A stretch of 64,000 nt of DNA from UBA1366 sp047602575 (GCA_047602575.1 JASGGY010000003.1:992001-1056000); one strand, 5' to 3'; numbered from the stretch's first letter, positions 45,848-54,147 are shown. A program made the numbers and translations. Notes: generated by a model from the sequence alone, not told the origin.

Positions 45848-45888
45848 TACAATCAAAGGTATTTTAAGCAGGAATCAGGATGGATGCA

Positions 45889-46212
45889 TCAGATTTCCTT
45901 GAGCAGACCTGACATATAGGTCAGTGCAAGCTTTTTTGACTGCTTGTCAAGCTTGTCCCACAGGGCAAGGCATTCCGTCTGGCTCTCTGATAAATCCGGC
46001 ATCGCTCCATCCTCCGCAAAGAATTGGGATAAGGTAATACCCAGACCATCGCAAAGCTTCATGAGCGTACTCACAGTCGGGGTATTCGCCTTATTGAACA
46101 TTGAATTTAGAGTTGAGTAAGGAATATCTGATTCCTTAGCAAGGCGATATTGCGTCCAGCTACGTTCGTCACACAGTCTAAGCAGCCTGTTCAATACATT
46201 AAAATCATCCAT
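45889..46212 (-). CDS. XRE-family regulator (107 residues)
   Basis: ATG 46212 with GGAGGG upstream. Helix-turn-helix about 8-63 (SWTQYRLAKESDIPYSTLNS, TPTVSTLMKLCDGLGITLSQFF). Related to the neighbouring XRE gene. The start region contains CCGTATAT...ATATACGG arms (about 46225-46258), a likely operator shared with the divergent SLOG gene. Confidence 0.88.
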   Translation of the reverse strand: MDDFNVLNRLLRLCDERSWTQYRLAKESDIPYSTLNSMFNKANTPTVSTLMKLCDGLGITLSQFFAEDGAMPDLSESQTECLALWDKLDKQSKKLALTYMSGLLKEI

Positions 46213-46349
46213 ATATGCGCCCTCCGTATATTGTTTTATAATTACATTATATACGGATAGGCGTTATACAAACAGATTAAAATAGACGTTGTAATTATGA
46301 CGGTTATACGTTATAATAAAAGGCAAACAGAAAACGGGAAGGTGAAAAA

Positions 46350-46835
46350 ATGAGTGAATATCAAAAAGAGAAAGTATGTTGTTTTACAGGACATCGCAGT
46401 ATGAAGGATTTCAAAGAAGTGAACATAAAAATGCTGCATTACGCAATCGGCCGCATGATAAGCATAGGAATTACTGCCTTTATTGCCGGCGGCGCAAGAG
46501 GGTTTGATACATACGCAGCTGAGCAGATTATTAAATACCGAAAAGTCAACCGACATATCAAGCTTGTGCTGGTGCTACCCTGTGCCAAAACAGCTCAGAC
46601 GAAAAACTGGAATGCGAAGGATATCGCACGATATGATGCGATACTTGAACAGGCAAATGAAGTCATATATGTTTCAGAGTCCTACCATGACGGATGCATG
46701 AGAAAGCGCAATGCCAGAATGGTGGAAATGTCCTCATACTGCATTTGTTACCTAACAAAGACAGGAACAGGCACGTCACAGACCGTGGATATGGCACGTA
46801 AAAACGGACTTACTGTTATAAATATAGCTAACTAA
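46350..46835 (+). CDS. SLOG-fold protein (YpsA/DUF1273-like), first copy
   Basis: 161 residues. CCFTGHRSM (about 9-17) and IAGGARGFDTYAAEQI (about 44-59) are the nucleotide-binding motifs of the YpsA/SLOG family, Rossmann-like proteins proposed to bind nucleotide-derived ligands, with roles in division or in defence-associated signalling. No effector domain is fused. GGGAAGG precedes the start. It is followed by a second family member; a NYN protein lies convergently downstream. Confidence 0.85.
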   Translation: MSEYQKEKVCCFTGHRSMKDFKEVNIKMLHYAIGRMISIGITAFIAGGARGFDTYAAEQIIKYRKVNRHIKLVLVLPCAKTAQTKNWNAKDIARYDAILEQANEVIYVSESYHDGCMRKRNARMVEMSSYCICYLTKTGTGTSQTVDMARKNGLTVINIAN

Positions 46836-46851
46836 AAAGGAGAAGTGAACC

Positions 46852-47343
46852 ATGCGACCAAAATTCTGCACAATTTCAGGATTCCAAATCACTGGAGAGG
46901 ATATCAGAACAGAGAATCAGATTAAGCTAATGCTTGGGAAGGAGATTGTTGACCTGTACAGACAGGGGTATAAGGATTTTGTATGCAACTGCGAGATGGG
47001 CGTTCCGATTTGGGCAGCGGAAATGCTCATAGAACTGAAAACAGTGCTTTCTGTCAGACTGAACATCGCCGTACCGTTTGAGAATCAGGCAAAAGGTTTC
47101 AAAGAACTGTGGCGTGATGTCTACTATAAGGTTCATGAAAAAGCTGATGCAGTGATTTTTGTCAGCAAGCAGTATAAGGATGGCTGCTACGAAGAATGCG
47201 ATAGGTTTATGGTTGACAATTCGGATATGCTTTTATGGGTAGGGCAAGGTGAATCATATATCACCGAGTATGCGGAACAGCAACAGAAGCTAATTAAAAA
47301 AGTAGGATGTCCCGATACCGTATCTACAGCAATAAGGCTGTAG
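46852..47343 (+). CDS. SLOG-fold protein, second copy
   Basis: 163 residues, 16 bases after the first copy and clearly related (VSKQYKDGCYEECDRFMVDN aligns with the VSESYHDGC segment of the first). The N-terminal GxxGHR-like and central glycine motifs are weaker (FVCNCEMGVPIWAAEM replaces GGARGFDTYAAE), so ligand binding may differ. Together they may form a heterodimer. Function unknown. Confidence 0.75.
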   Translation: MRPKFCTISGFQITGEDIRTENQIKLMLGKEIVDLYRQGYKDFVCNCEMGVPIWAAEMLIELKTVLSVRLNIAVPFENQAKGFKELWRDVYYKVHEKADAVIFVSKQYKDGCYEECDRFMVDNSDMLLWVGQGESYITEYAEQQQKLIKKVGCPDTVSTAIRL

Positions 47344-47361
47344 TCACAGTAATGAACAAAT

Positions 47362-47392
47362 CACCGTGTATGCCAATGCAGCATACACGGTG
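47362..47392. terminator. Bidirectional terminator between convergent genes
   Basis: Perfect 12-bp arms CACCGTGTATGC (47362-47373) and GCATACACGGTG (47381-47392). T-rich sequence follows in both directions. Confidence 0.75.
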
Positions 47393-47402
47393 TTCTTTAT
47401 GA

Positions 47403-48731
47403 TCAGTTGATTTTTATGTAATAATTGCCCTCCTGATTGATGGACAGCTTTAAGGTCTGTAAATAACGCTCACGGAATTTTTTCTTCTCTGTTTCTCCCG
47501 CCTGAATTCGGCAGCTCCTGTATAAGGCCTCGGTCAGCTGATCAACATTCAGAGCAAGCAGACCGGATAATTCTTTCTCCAGTTCATTCAGCAGCGCCGT
47601 CTCCTTGAGTTCCGCAATGTTTCCGGAACAGAAATTGTCAATGGAACAGTAATAAATATTGTTGCGCTTCATTGCCTCTTTGATCGGAGTGCCGCATTTT
47701 TCATCCTCTATCATAACCAGAAATTCTGCATCCGGCAGGGATGAGATCAGTCCCCAGTAATCAGAATCACTCGAAACGAGAATGAAGGAACGGACTGCCT
47801 CACTGTAAAATTCCCGGCACAGTCCGGCTGTCATGCGGATATCCACAAGTGACTTGTTTCCGCTGACACGCTCCACCTCTATGTACTCTACTTCAAGAGC
47901 GGTAAACCGCTCAAGTAGCTTCCATGCGTTGGTTGTATGAATGTCGTCATACAGTATGATTTTCTTTACCTTGGAAAGCTCCGCAGGATTGAGGTTCTTC
48001 AGCACAGAGTACAGCTTGTACACATCAGAATTTTCACAGTCCACCGCAATGACTGTTCCGTCGCTGGCGTTGATAAAGCTGTAGATATTGGATTTTACCT
48101 TATCACTGGCATCCAGAACCTTTTCGCCTTCTGAAAACACCTGACCGTTGAACTGATAGAGCAGATTCAGGAACTTGCTGTCGTTGATAAAAAGATTGCC
48201 GCAGCTTACGGGCTCCCAATTGATATATGTCTGATATGGATATAGGTCAATGGAAGCAATGTATTTAATAAATTCACTTTTGATTTTCGCATCATTCTGA
48301 CCGTTCGGCATTATAAACAGCTTTTTGACATATGCCCATTCAATCCACTGGGGGAAAAACACTCTGCACTTGTCAATATTGTTGGCGATCAAGCGGTTCA
48401 TGTCCATGATATATCCCATAGCACGCTGATTTGCCTTGATGACGGGAATTCCGTTTTTCTCAAGCTGTGAGATATCATCCGCTGAGAAAAGAGAGATTGA
48501 ATTCAGATTTTTCATGCTGTACTTGATGAAGTCATCGACTTTTTTAAAGCTTAGCATGAGCGTGTTCCGGATTTTGCAGAGGCTGCGTATATTTCTGGTT
48601 TCGGGACAGGCGTCAAGCTTTTTCAGCAGCTCGTCCGATTCCGGCTTGTACTGCGTATCAAGGAAATATCGCTTGACTCCCGTCAGATATGCGGCTGTCA
48701 GCGCAATGTCTTTCATATATGTGCGTTCCAC
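47403..48731 (-). CDS. NYN-domain (PIN-like) protein, possible RNase
   Basis: 442 residues from GTG 48731 (GGGAGGG upstream). A NYN-type domain lies at about 223-375: TVIAVDCENSDVYKLYSVL with the first acidic residues, then NKSLVDIRMTAGLC and ILVSSDSDYWGLI, all conserved acidic positions in NYN/PIN-like nucleases. The helical N-terminal 210 residues and the C-terminal helix bundle are not recognised. It is convergent with the SLOG pair and downstream of the LytTR gene. An RNA-cleaving role is a family-based inference. Confidence 0.75.
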   Translation of the reverse strand: MERTYMKDIALTAAYLTGVKRYFLDTQYKPESDELLKKLDACPETRNIRSLCKIRNTLMLSFKKVDDFIKYSMKNLNSISLFSADDISQLEKNGIPVIKANQRAMGYIMDMNRLIANNIDKCRVFFPQWIEWAYVKKLFIMPNGQNDAKIKSEFIKYIASIDLYPYQTYINWEPVSCGNLFINDSKFLNLLYQFNGQVFSEGEKVLDASDKVKSNIYSFINASDGTVIAVDCENSDVYKLYSVLKNLNPAELSKVKKIILYDDIHTTNAWKLLERFTALEVEYIEVERVSGNKSLVDIRMTAGLCREFYSEAVRSFILVSSDSDYWGLISSLPDAEFLVMIEDEKCGTPIKEAMKRNNIYYCSIDNFCSGNIAELKETALLNELEKELSGLLALNVDQLTEALYRSCRIQAGETEKKKFRERYLQTLKLSINQEGNYYIKIN

Positions 48732-48835
48732 GGTATCCCTCCCAGAGTTTTCTTGTAAACCTTTAAAAGGATTATATCACATTATGGCAAAATATGCAAT
48801 ATAAGATAAAATATATTTAATTACCGAAGGAAGCA

Positions 48836-49531
48836 TCATCGGTTTCTCATAAGAAAACTCATAAAATCGTCCTTTGCTGACTTCCTGTATTTAAACCCAA
48901 GCGGTATGACTGCACCGTTTTTCATGATTACCTTGTTTTTTGAAACCTCTTTGATATGTGCAGAATTAATATAGTACCTCCGATGCGGCTTTGTGAAGTA
49001 ACACAGCTCCTTATCTGCCTCAATGCTGGTAAGGCTGCAGTTAACTGCTGTCGTTCCGGACTCCGCTGTCATAAAAACGGTTTTCCTCTTTTTCTGAAAG
49101 AACAGGATGCTTCTCAAAAGCACATCTCTGCCGTCAATCTGAATCCTCATTTTTTCGTAAATGCACTCATGAAATATTTTAAGAAACTGCGTTTCATAGA
49201 TATCGTCCTGCTGTCCTTTTAACATCCACAGATGTGAACCGATTTCGTATCCATGCATAGGAAAAGACTGATACCCTGTATGAAATGCAATTACTACAGA
49301 TTTATCAGCTTTACGTATTTCATGGGCAGCCTGTACTCCGTTTATCTCCTTCATGTCGATGTCCAGAATAATAGCATCGTATTTACCCTTTGAAAAAACT
49401 GCAAGCAGCTCCTCACCGCTTGTAAATGTGTCAACTGTGACCGGTTCATTTGTTCCGGGGTTATATCTCTGTATCATTTCCTGAAGCTGGTTCAGATAGA
49501 TGCTCGTATCATCGCATATTGCAAAATTCAT
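48836..49531 (-). CDS. LytTR-family response regulator (fourth copy)
   Basis: 231 residues, more distant from the other three. Receiver: FAICDDTSIYLNQL and the phospho-acceptor Asp in AIILDIDMKEING (about 56). LytTR domain about 128-228 (YFTKPHRRYYINSAHIKEVS). GGAGGT before ATG 49531. No kinase is adjacent. Upstream it has a perfect sigma-A promoter. Confidence 0.9.
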   Translation of the reverse strand: MNFAICDDTSIYLNQLQEMIQRYNPGTNEPVTVDTFTSGEELLAVFSKGKYDAIILDIDMKEINGVQAAHEIRKADKSVVIAFHTGYQSFPMHGYEIGSHLWMLKGQQDDIYETQFLKIFHECIYEKMRIQIDGRDVLLRSILFFQKKRKTVFMTAESGTTAVNCSLTSIEADKELCYFTKPHRRYYINSAHIKEVSKNKVIMKNGAVIPLGFKYRKSAKDDFMSFLMRNR

Positions 49532-49608
49532 TCTGTACCTCCTAAAACCGATATACGCTTATACGTTATAAAAGCGACGCATAAGCATATGTATCGACAT
49601 AATTACAT

Positions 49609-49637
49609 ATTATACTTGCTTTGCTGATGTTTGTCAA
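49609..49637 (-). promoter_or_regulatory. Consensus promoter of the fourth LytTR gene
   Basis: Minus strand: -35 TTGACA (49637-49632), 17-base spacer, -10 TATAAT (49614-49609). The leader has a partial hairpin (GCTTATGCG/CGTATAAGC). The remaining gene-free bases 49638-49884 are AT-rich and show nothing else. Confidence 0.75.
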
Positions 49638-49900
49638 CATTCTTGAAAGCTTTACTTCTGTTTGGGCAAATTATGGTTGCCATATTGTTTTTCAGAATCA
49701 TTCAGATGCATTTATTAATGCGTTCTGGCAATGACAATCACCATATAGGATGATGATTTAGGAAATTATAACTAAATATCTCATAAAATCTTTGTCTATT
49801 TAAACCCATTTAATTCCACAAATTTAAACCGATATGTAGGTCATAAGTAAAAATTAAGAAGAAATTATACAGTTTCAACGTTTTGAAAGGAGTTGGTGTC

Positions 49901-49972
49901 ATGGAAGCAATAATTAATTACATGCAGCAGGTTATACGCACTGTTACACTACAAAATTTTAATAATCCATAA
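49901..49972 (+). CDS. 23-residue leader peptide before the amidase
   Basis: ATG 49901, with AAAGGAG (49885-49892) upstream; reads MEAIINYMQQVIRTVTLQNF and three more residues, stop at 49970-49972. It overlaps both left arms of an interleaved double inverted repeat and ends just before the third arm. Likely a translated leader that controls RNA folding, or a short secreted/quorum peptide; no known class. Confidence 0.5.
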   Translation: MEAIINYMQQVIRTVTLQNFNNP

Positions 49973-50001
49973 TCTGCTGCATAGGTATCCGTAACAGTGC
50001 G
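49922..50001 (+). promoter_or_regulatory. Interleaved double inverted repeat (pseudoknot-type leader)
   Basis: Arm A ATGCAGCAG (49922-49930) pairs with A' CTGCTGCAT (49974-49982). Arm B CGCACTGTTAC (49937-49947) pairs with B' GTAACAGTGCG (49991-50001). Order A-B-A'-B' cannot fold as nested hairpins: either a pseudoknot or two alternative folds. B' ends directly at the amidase ribosome site (50001-50009). Confidence 0.7.
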
Positions 50002-50015
50002 GGAAGGGAACTGTT

Positions 50016-51293
50016 ATGCCTGTAAGAAAACGTTTCTCCGTAATGACGATTGTGGTATTCGCACTATTTTGTTTGTCATCCAATTTCTCTTTAGTGGCAT
50101 CAGCTGCCAATAATCCATACGCAAAAAATTATAACATTATAGCTGCTGTTAATTATGCGACAACATGGGCAAATTCAAAAAATTCGGAGTATAATGAAAT
50201 TAACTCATGGGTAGGTAACGATTGTACCAATTTTGTGTCTCAATGTTTGGCTGCGGGCGGTGTATCAATTCCTAAAGCGTATCGTAAGTGGGAGGTATAC
50301 CATTTCGCATATTACAATCAAATGTGGACAGTTGCTCCAAAATCATATGCGTATCTGAAGGATACACTAGGATATTATTCTGAAGTGGCCAATGACAATA
50401 ACATCCATATCGGAGATGTTATTTACTATGATTGGGCGGATACAACAAGTGACGTTGACCATGCTGCTTTTTGTATAGGAGTTAATGATTACGGAAAGCC
50501 GCTTGTGGTCGAGCATAGTGGCGATAATGGCAAGTTAGTTTGGAGTGAAACTAATACCAAATATAACAAGGTATATGTCATCCACATGACAAACGCAGTA
50601 GGTCACACTGATGTTACGAAGGAATATTATGATAAAGCAGTGTACATTAAGTCGCTAAAAAATGGATGTTACGTTTCTTCAAACACAGGTGATCCAAATG
50701 CTTCATCAGTAGTTGCAGTGGCTGACAGAACGCAACAACAAGAATGGGAAAAATTCTGTGTAGTTAAAAACAATTCAGTTTCTGATTATGGCGGAAAGGT
50801 TAATAAATCTATATCATTTAGAACCAATACAAATAGATACCTTTCATCTTATGTTGGAGATTCAAATGCTAATATAAAAAACACAGGTAATATCTCAACT
50901 TGGGAAGCATTTAGAATCTTCCGAACTGGTAACGGAACCGAATACATCCTGTCGCTTATAAACGGAAAATTCGTACAGGTCTGTGATGATAACAAATTAT
51001 ATGCACAAGGGCAAGGCGGTTGGTCATGGGAATCGTTTGATATAGGAAACTTTCAGCAATATTCCATGTCTATACAAAAAAGCTATACCGTTCAATCTTC
51101 CAGTGGTGTTAAAATCCGTACAGGTGCAGGGACCGGATATTCACAAGTCGGTGGAGCCGCACAAGGAAGTGTAATAAAATATACTCAAACTAAATCAGCG
51201 AATGGATATACATGGTTACTGATTGAGTCCGGATCAACTTTTAAAAACGGAACTTGGGGCAGCACCACAGGATACTGGATAGCTATGCTATAA
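50016..51293 (+). CDS. Secreted amidase with SH3 domain
   Basis: 425 residues. Signal peptide about 1-30. Amidase_6-like domain (about 33-190) with NYATTWANSKNSEYNEI, the probable catalytic Cys in VGNDCTNFVSQC (about 70) and His in SDVDHAAF (about 148). A middle beta-trefoil-like part (about 210-350, LKNGCYVSSNTGDPN and RFVQVC-like repeats) and a C-terminal SH3-like domain (about 355-425) for wall binding. Probably cleaves peptidoglycan or peptide amides outside the cell. The start has GGGAAGGGA upstream and lies behind a structured leader. Confidence 0.88.
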   Translation: MPVRKRFSVMTIVVFALFCLSSNFSLVASAANNPYAKNYNIIAAVNYATTWANSKNSEYNEINSWVGNDCTNFVSQCLAAGGVSIPKAYRKWEVYHFAYYNQMWTVAPKSYAYLKDTLGYYSEVANDNNIHIGDVIYYDWADTTSDVDHAAFCIGVNDYGKPLVVEHSGDNGKLVWSETNTKYNKVYVIHMTNAVGHTDVTKEYYDKAVYIKSLKNGCYVSSNTGDPNASSVVAVADRTQQQEWEKFCVVKNNSVSDYGGKVNKSISFRTNTNRYLSSYVGDSNANIKNTGNISTWEAFRIFRTGNGTEYILSLINGKFVQVCDDNKLYAQGQGGWSWESFDIGNFQQYSMSIQKSYTVQSSSGVKIRTGAGTGYSQVGGAAQGSVIKYTQTKSANGYTWLLIESGSTFKNGTWGSTTGYWIAML

Positions 51294-51303
51294 ATTTATA
51301 TAA

Positions 51304-51334
51304 CAAGGGACAACGAATTCATCCGTTGTCCCTT
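51304..51334 (+). terminator. Hairpin after the amidase
   Basis: CAAGGGACAACG (51304-51315) pairs with CGTTGTCCCTTG (51323-51334). The T-run is weak (AACATTATTT). Confidence 0.6.
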
Positions 51335-51427
51335 GAACATTATTTCAGAACAAAGGCTTCAGGCAGTTAAATTTGTTCTTAGTTGGGCAGATTGTTGTGG
51401 GTATTTGAGAAATATTTTACTAAATCT

Positions 51428-51574
51428 TCAGTCTGATTTATTATCTGAGGACATTTCGTTTTTCATAATGGTTTCCATGCTTCTGTCTGCTTCCTTGGCA
51501 GCTGATGCAAGGCATCCTGCCGTAAGACCTCCGAAACCGCCAATGACAAGACCGATAAACAGTGTCACTATCAT
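51428..51574 (-). CDS. Small membrane protein of conjugative elements (DUF3789-like)
   Basis: 48 residues from ATG 51574 (GGAGGAG upstream). Single N-terminal span with Gly-rich middle (FIGLVIGGFGGLTAGCLASA) and a charged tail, resembling DUF3789 proteins found in Firmicute integrative elements. Longer frames exist but have no ribosome site. Confidence 0.55.
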   Translation of the reverse strand: MIVTLFIGLVIGGFGGLTAGCLASAAKEADRSMETIMKNEMSSDNKSD

Positions 51575-51700
51575 AAATATACTCCTCCATTTCCATAAGT
51601 GCTTGTGATCAGCGCACTCTTCCGCTGTATTTCGTAAAGTCCGTATGAAGTATGCCAAAAAATAAGTCTGCCTAAACGGGTATAGGCAGACTAAATAGTA

Positions 51701-52123
51701 TCATATGCAGGGAAGCCACAGTACAGCAAGGATATCTACATTTCGTATAAAGGGATCATCCCAATACCGGGAGTCATATGAATCCTCAGCGTTGTCTCCC
51801 AGAACATAATAACAATGCTCCGGAACCTTCTGAAGCTCTTCATCAGAAAAATCCGAAGCATCTATATGTACGGCAGCCGTATCACCAGGAAGTCCGGCAA
51901 TCCGTTTGACCAGAGTTTGTCCGTCATGTCGGAAGATGATAATATCTCCACGTTCAAGCTCGCCGTAAATGCGGCATCCAAGTATATAGCTGCCGCTGGA
52001 AAGAGACGGTTCCATGGAATCGGATGGAACATAACCGAGCAGAAATACAAATTTCAACAGAAGAAACAGTAAGCCTGCTGAGAACAAAGGAATCAGAATT
52101 CTTTTTCTGCAAAGCCTTTTCAC
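51701..52123 (-). CDS. Type I signal peptidase
   Basis: 140 residues from GTG 52123, preceded by GGAGG and overlapping the sigma gene (GTGA). One span (about 10-32), catalytic Ser in VPSDSMEPSL (about 40), catalytic Lys in LVKRIAGLPGD (about 74) and the C-terminal GDNAEDSYDSRYWD. Short form without a C-terminal membrane segment. It is encoded within the element and may process element-encoded surface proteins. Confidence 0.92.
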   Translation of the reverse strand: MKRLCRKRILIPLFSAGLLFLLLKFVFLLGYVPSDSMEPSLSSGSYILGCRIYGELERGDIIIFRHDGQTLVKRIAGLPGDTAAVHIDASDFSDEELQKVPEHCYYVLGDNAEDSYDSRYWDDPFIRNVDILAVLWLPCI

Positions 52124-52674
52124 AATACCGCCTCCGGATACCGTAAGCTTCTGATTTCCGGACAGCTGCGCAGGTAGCTCCGGGCTCTGGAAATCCATGC
52201 AGTAACGTTATTTGCAGACGCATGCATCTGCTCGCCGATTTCTCTTCCGGTGTAACCGTCCGCCATCAGGCGCAGCGCCCGGATGCCTTTGGCGGTAACG
52301 CCGTATGCGGATTGTTCGGCGTTCTTCAGCGCATTATCCAGATCCATTTTCAGTTCTGCTGAAGCAGTCTCATCCTGCAATTCATCCATAAGCAGTACCT
52401 CCGGGTCTGTGACCTGCTCCGTGCTGCTTCGTCTTGACGCATAAATCAGCGCATCGCAGATTTCATTCCAGATCAGCCGGTATGCATACGTGGAAAAGCA
52501 TCCGCCCCGGTCGGTGTATGCAGCTTTGCAAAGCCCAAGGCAGCCGATCTGATAGATATCCTCATAGGTATAAATACCAAGACGTGAAACATCATGAACC
52601 TTATCCTTAATAACCTTTCCGACCAGTCCCATATTAGCCTCAACGATACCTTGCTGCATTTCACTTAGTTTCAT
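52120..52674 (-). CDS. Sigma-70-family sigma factor of the conjugative element
   Basis: 184 residues from ATG 52674 (GGAGGTGT upstream). Region 2-like part near residues 30-100 (YTEDIYQIGCLGLCKAAY-type, TDRGGCFSTYAYRLIWNEI) and region 4-like helix-turn-helix in the C-terminus (YTGREIGEQMHASANNVTAW). The order zinc-ribbon gene, sigma, signal peptidase with overlapping ends is a tight operon under the leader at 53178-53398. Confidence 0.88.
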   Translation of the reverse strand: MKLSEMQQGIVEANMGLVGKVIKDKVHDVSRLGIYTYEDIYQIGCLGLCKAAYTDRGGCFSTYAYRLIWNEICDALIYASRRSSTEQVTDPEVLLMDELQDETASAELKMDLDNALKNAEQSAYGVTAKGIRALRLMADGYTGREIGEQMHASANNVTAWISRARSYLRSCPEIRSLRYPEAVL

Positions 52675-53144
52675 GATGCGGGTACACCTCCGTTCAGTGA
52701 TCCGCACAAGCTTTTCTTTAATTTATGCTGATTATGTTCCAATATCTTTTTGCTTTCATCAATGACCTGATTGCAGTAATACTCACCCAGATAGCCGATA
52801 TGCGCCTGTGACAGCGGAGCGCCGATCAGACCAGCCAGCCAATCGTAAGCTCCCTGCTTGCTCATCAAGCCACTGGTATACAGCTGGTTAAAATGCCTGT
52901 GCGCATCCCGCCGGAGCGCCCTTAGCTTATGATTCGCCAGACTGCCGACCGGTATATTGGTACCGGTATGTACCCTGACATATGCGTCGCATTCCGGGTA
53001 ACGGGAGCAGACGTACAGCATCATGTCCTTGCTGTCTTCATGATAAATTCCTTCAGCAGTGCGGTATATCACAGGGCTTTTGCAGTAAGGACAGAGCATT
53101 CTATGATTTGTATGTCCCTTTCTTGATTTCTTATTTTTCTTCAC
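52671..53144 (-). CDS. DUF3268-like zinc-ribbon protein
   Basis: 157 residues from GTG 53144, with GAGGTG upstream. MLCPYCKSP and YVCSRYPECDAYV (about 14-49) give a four-Cys zinc ribbon; the rest (GSLANHKLRALRRDAHRHF, QAHIGYLGEYYC) matches the DUF3268 family found in phages and integrative elements. Function unknown. It is the first gene after the structured leader and overlaps the sigma gene by four bases. Confidence 0.85.
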   Translation of the reverse strand: MKKNKKSRKGHTNHRMLCPYCKSPVIYRTAEGIYHEDSKDMMLYVCSRYPECDAYVRVHTGTNIPVGSLANHKLRALRRDAHRHFNQLYTSGLMSKQGAYDWLAGLIGAPLSQAHIGYLGEYYCNQVIDESKKILEHNQHKLKKSLCGSLNGGVPAS

Positions 53145-53177
53145 GGTATTCACCTCTGATAATTTCACCGTATTAAT

Positions 53178-53398
53178 AAAAAAAGCTGGAAGATCTGCAG
53201 GTAACACACAGGAAGGATACCTAATCCCAACCCCTGCATGGTACTGATACAGTCTTCCAGCTGTCAAAATTCATATGAAGCTTGCGCCATTGTGGACTGC
53301 TCTTTGCGCAAATCCGTAACGGTTCCCTGCCCGCGGGGCAGGTCTGACATCGGGAGCTCTTCCGGTGTACCGAAAGCCTGGGCGCAAGCCCTTGCCAT
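53178..53398 (-). ncRNA. Structured leader RNA with promoter and terminator
   Basis: Runs from about 53398 (7 bases after the -10 box) to a T-run at 53184-53178. Features: a long-range stem GCTTGCGCC/GGCGCAAGC (53381-53389 with 53280-53288), a GC-rich hairpin (CCTGCCC/GGGCAGG, 53326-53342), other small hairpins, and a terminator stem AGCTGGAAGA/TCTTCCAGCT (53262-53253 with 53193-53184) with a structured loop. It could be a riboswitch/attenuator for the DUF3268-sigma-signal peptidase operon or a stand-alone RNA of about 220 nt. It matches no class recognised here. Confidence 0.6.
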
Positions 53399-53404
53399 AC
53401 ATAT

Positions 53405-53433
53405 ATTATAGCATAGAGCAATCCACTTGTCAA
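53405..53433 (-). promoter_or_regulatory. Consensus promoter of the structured leader
   Basis: Minus strand: -35 TTGACA (53433-53428), 17-base spacer, -10 TATAAT (53410-53405), both perfect. Confidence 0.85.
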
Positions 53434-53485
53434 GCCTAAAAGGAATATTTTTATGATAAAAATATTTGAATATTCCTTTTAGGCT
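53433..53485. repeat. Long inverted repeat at the element's internal boundary
   Basis: AGCCTAAAAGGAATATT (53433-53449) and its exact complement (53469-53485) with another palindrome inside. The end overlaps the -35 box of the leader promoter. No clear T-run follows on the minus strand, so it may be a terminator for the plus strand, an operator or a processed end. Confidence 0.6.
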
Positions 53486-53516
53486 CTTTTCTCGTTTTCG
53501 GACTCAGTCTGGGGGA

Positions 53517-54059
53517 TTATTCATCCTCGTCGTCAGACTGGGTCCCTAAATCGGATTTGCCTTTCTTGAGCAGACTCATTGCAATCAGGCTTCCGACTGC
53601 AATGACCATTCCGCCGACGAACAGAACCAGATGTAAGACAGGAATTCCTGCAACTGAGGTCGCTTCAACGGCTGCCGCCTGTGATTCACTGCCTGTTTCA
53701 GGCTGATCTGCCGGATTGCCGGTTTGCTCTGCGGCAGGGGACTGCAGGAGTGTCGGAATCGGAACTGTAGAGTTCAGGCAGGAAAGGACATAGGTTTTAC
53801 TGCCGCCTATTTCGGTGCGCAGAACCCCATCACTGCCTACGGTAACGGTACCGGGATAAAGTCCGGCATCCGTTTTCAACTGAAACTCCACGCCGCTCCA
53901 TCCCGATCCCAGCTGGATTTCAAGCTGCTGAGCCTCGGCAACCTGAATCTCCGTACTGTCGGGATCCGCATGTACAGTCAGCGGTATTCCGAAAAAGCAG
54001 CAAAGCATAAGGGCTGCCGCGAAAATACTGGGAACCTGTTTTATCATTCGATTTTTCAT
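53517..54059 (-). CDS. Secreted membrane-anchored protein with acidic tail
   Basis: 180 residues from ATG 54059 (GGAGGC upstream). Signal peptide about 1-32, a beta-rich extracellular part, Gln/Glu/Ala linker, one C-terminal span (about 142-162) and a charged end (DDEDE). It fits the small surface proteins next to pilin-like genes in Firmicute conjugative elements. Function unknown. Downstream of the adhesin on the same strand, separated by a terminator. Confidence 0.7.
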   Translation of the reverse strand: MKNRMIKQVPSIFAAALMLCCFFGIPLTVHADPDSTEIQVAEAQQLEIQLGSGWSGVEFQLKTDAGLYPGTVTVGSDGVLRTEIGGSKTYVLSCLNSTVPIPTLLQSPAAEQTGNPADQPETGSESQAAAVEATSVAGIPVLHLVLFVGGMVIAVGSLIAMSLLKKGKSDLGTQSDDEDE

Positions 54060-54083
54060 ACAAAGCCTCCTTAAAATAAAAAT

Positions 54084-54119
54084 ATACCGGGAAAGCGCAT
54101 CTGGCACATTTCCCGGTAT
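54084..54119 (-). terminator. Terminator after the adhesin gene
   Basis: ATACCGGGAAA (54084-54094) pairs with TTTCCCGGTAT (54109-54119); T-rich sequence follows on the minus strand. Confidence 0.75.
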
Positions 54120-54147
54120 ACGAATCAATTATGAGTACGAACGCTGT

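Noticed and set aside
53178..53398. 6S RNA, RNase P RNA, SRP RNA or a cobalamin riboswitch
   Set aside because: The ends do not pair as in 6S RNA, and the hallmark sequences of the other classes are absent.
53433..53485. The long inverted repeat as a transposon end or conjugation origin
   Set aside because: There is no second copy or adjacent relaxase in the window. It is kept only as a repeat of unknown role.
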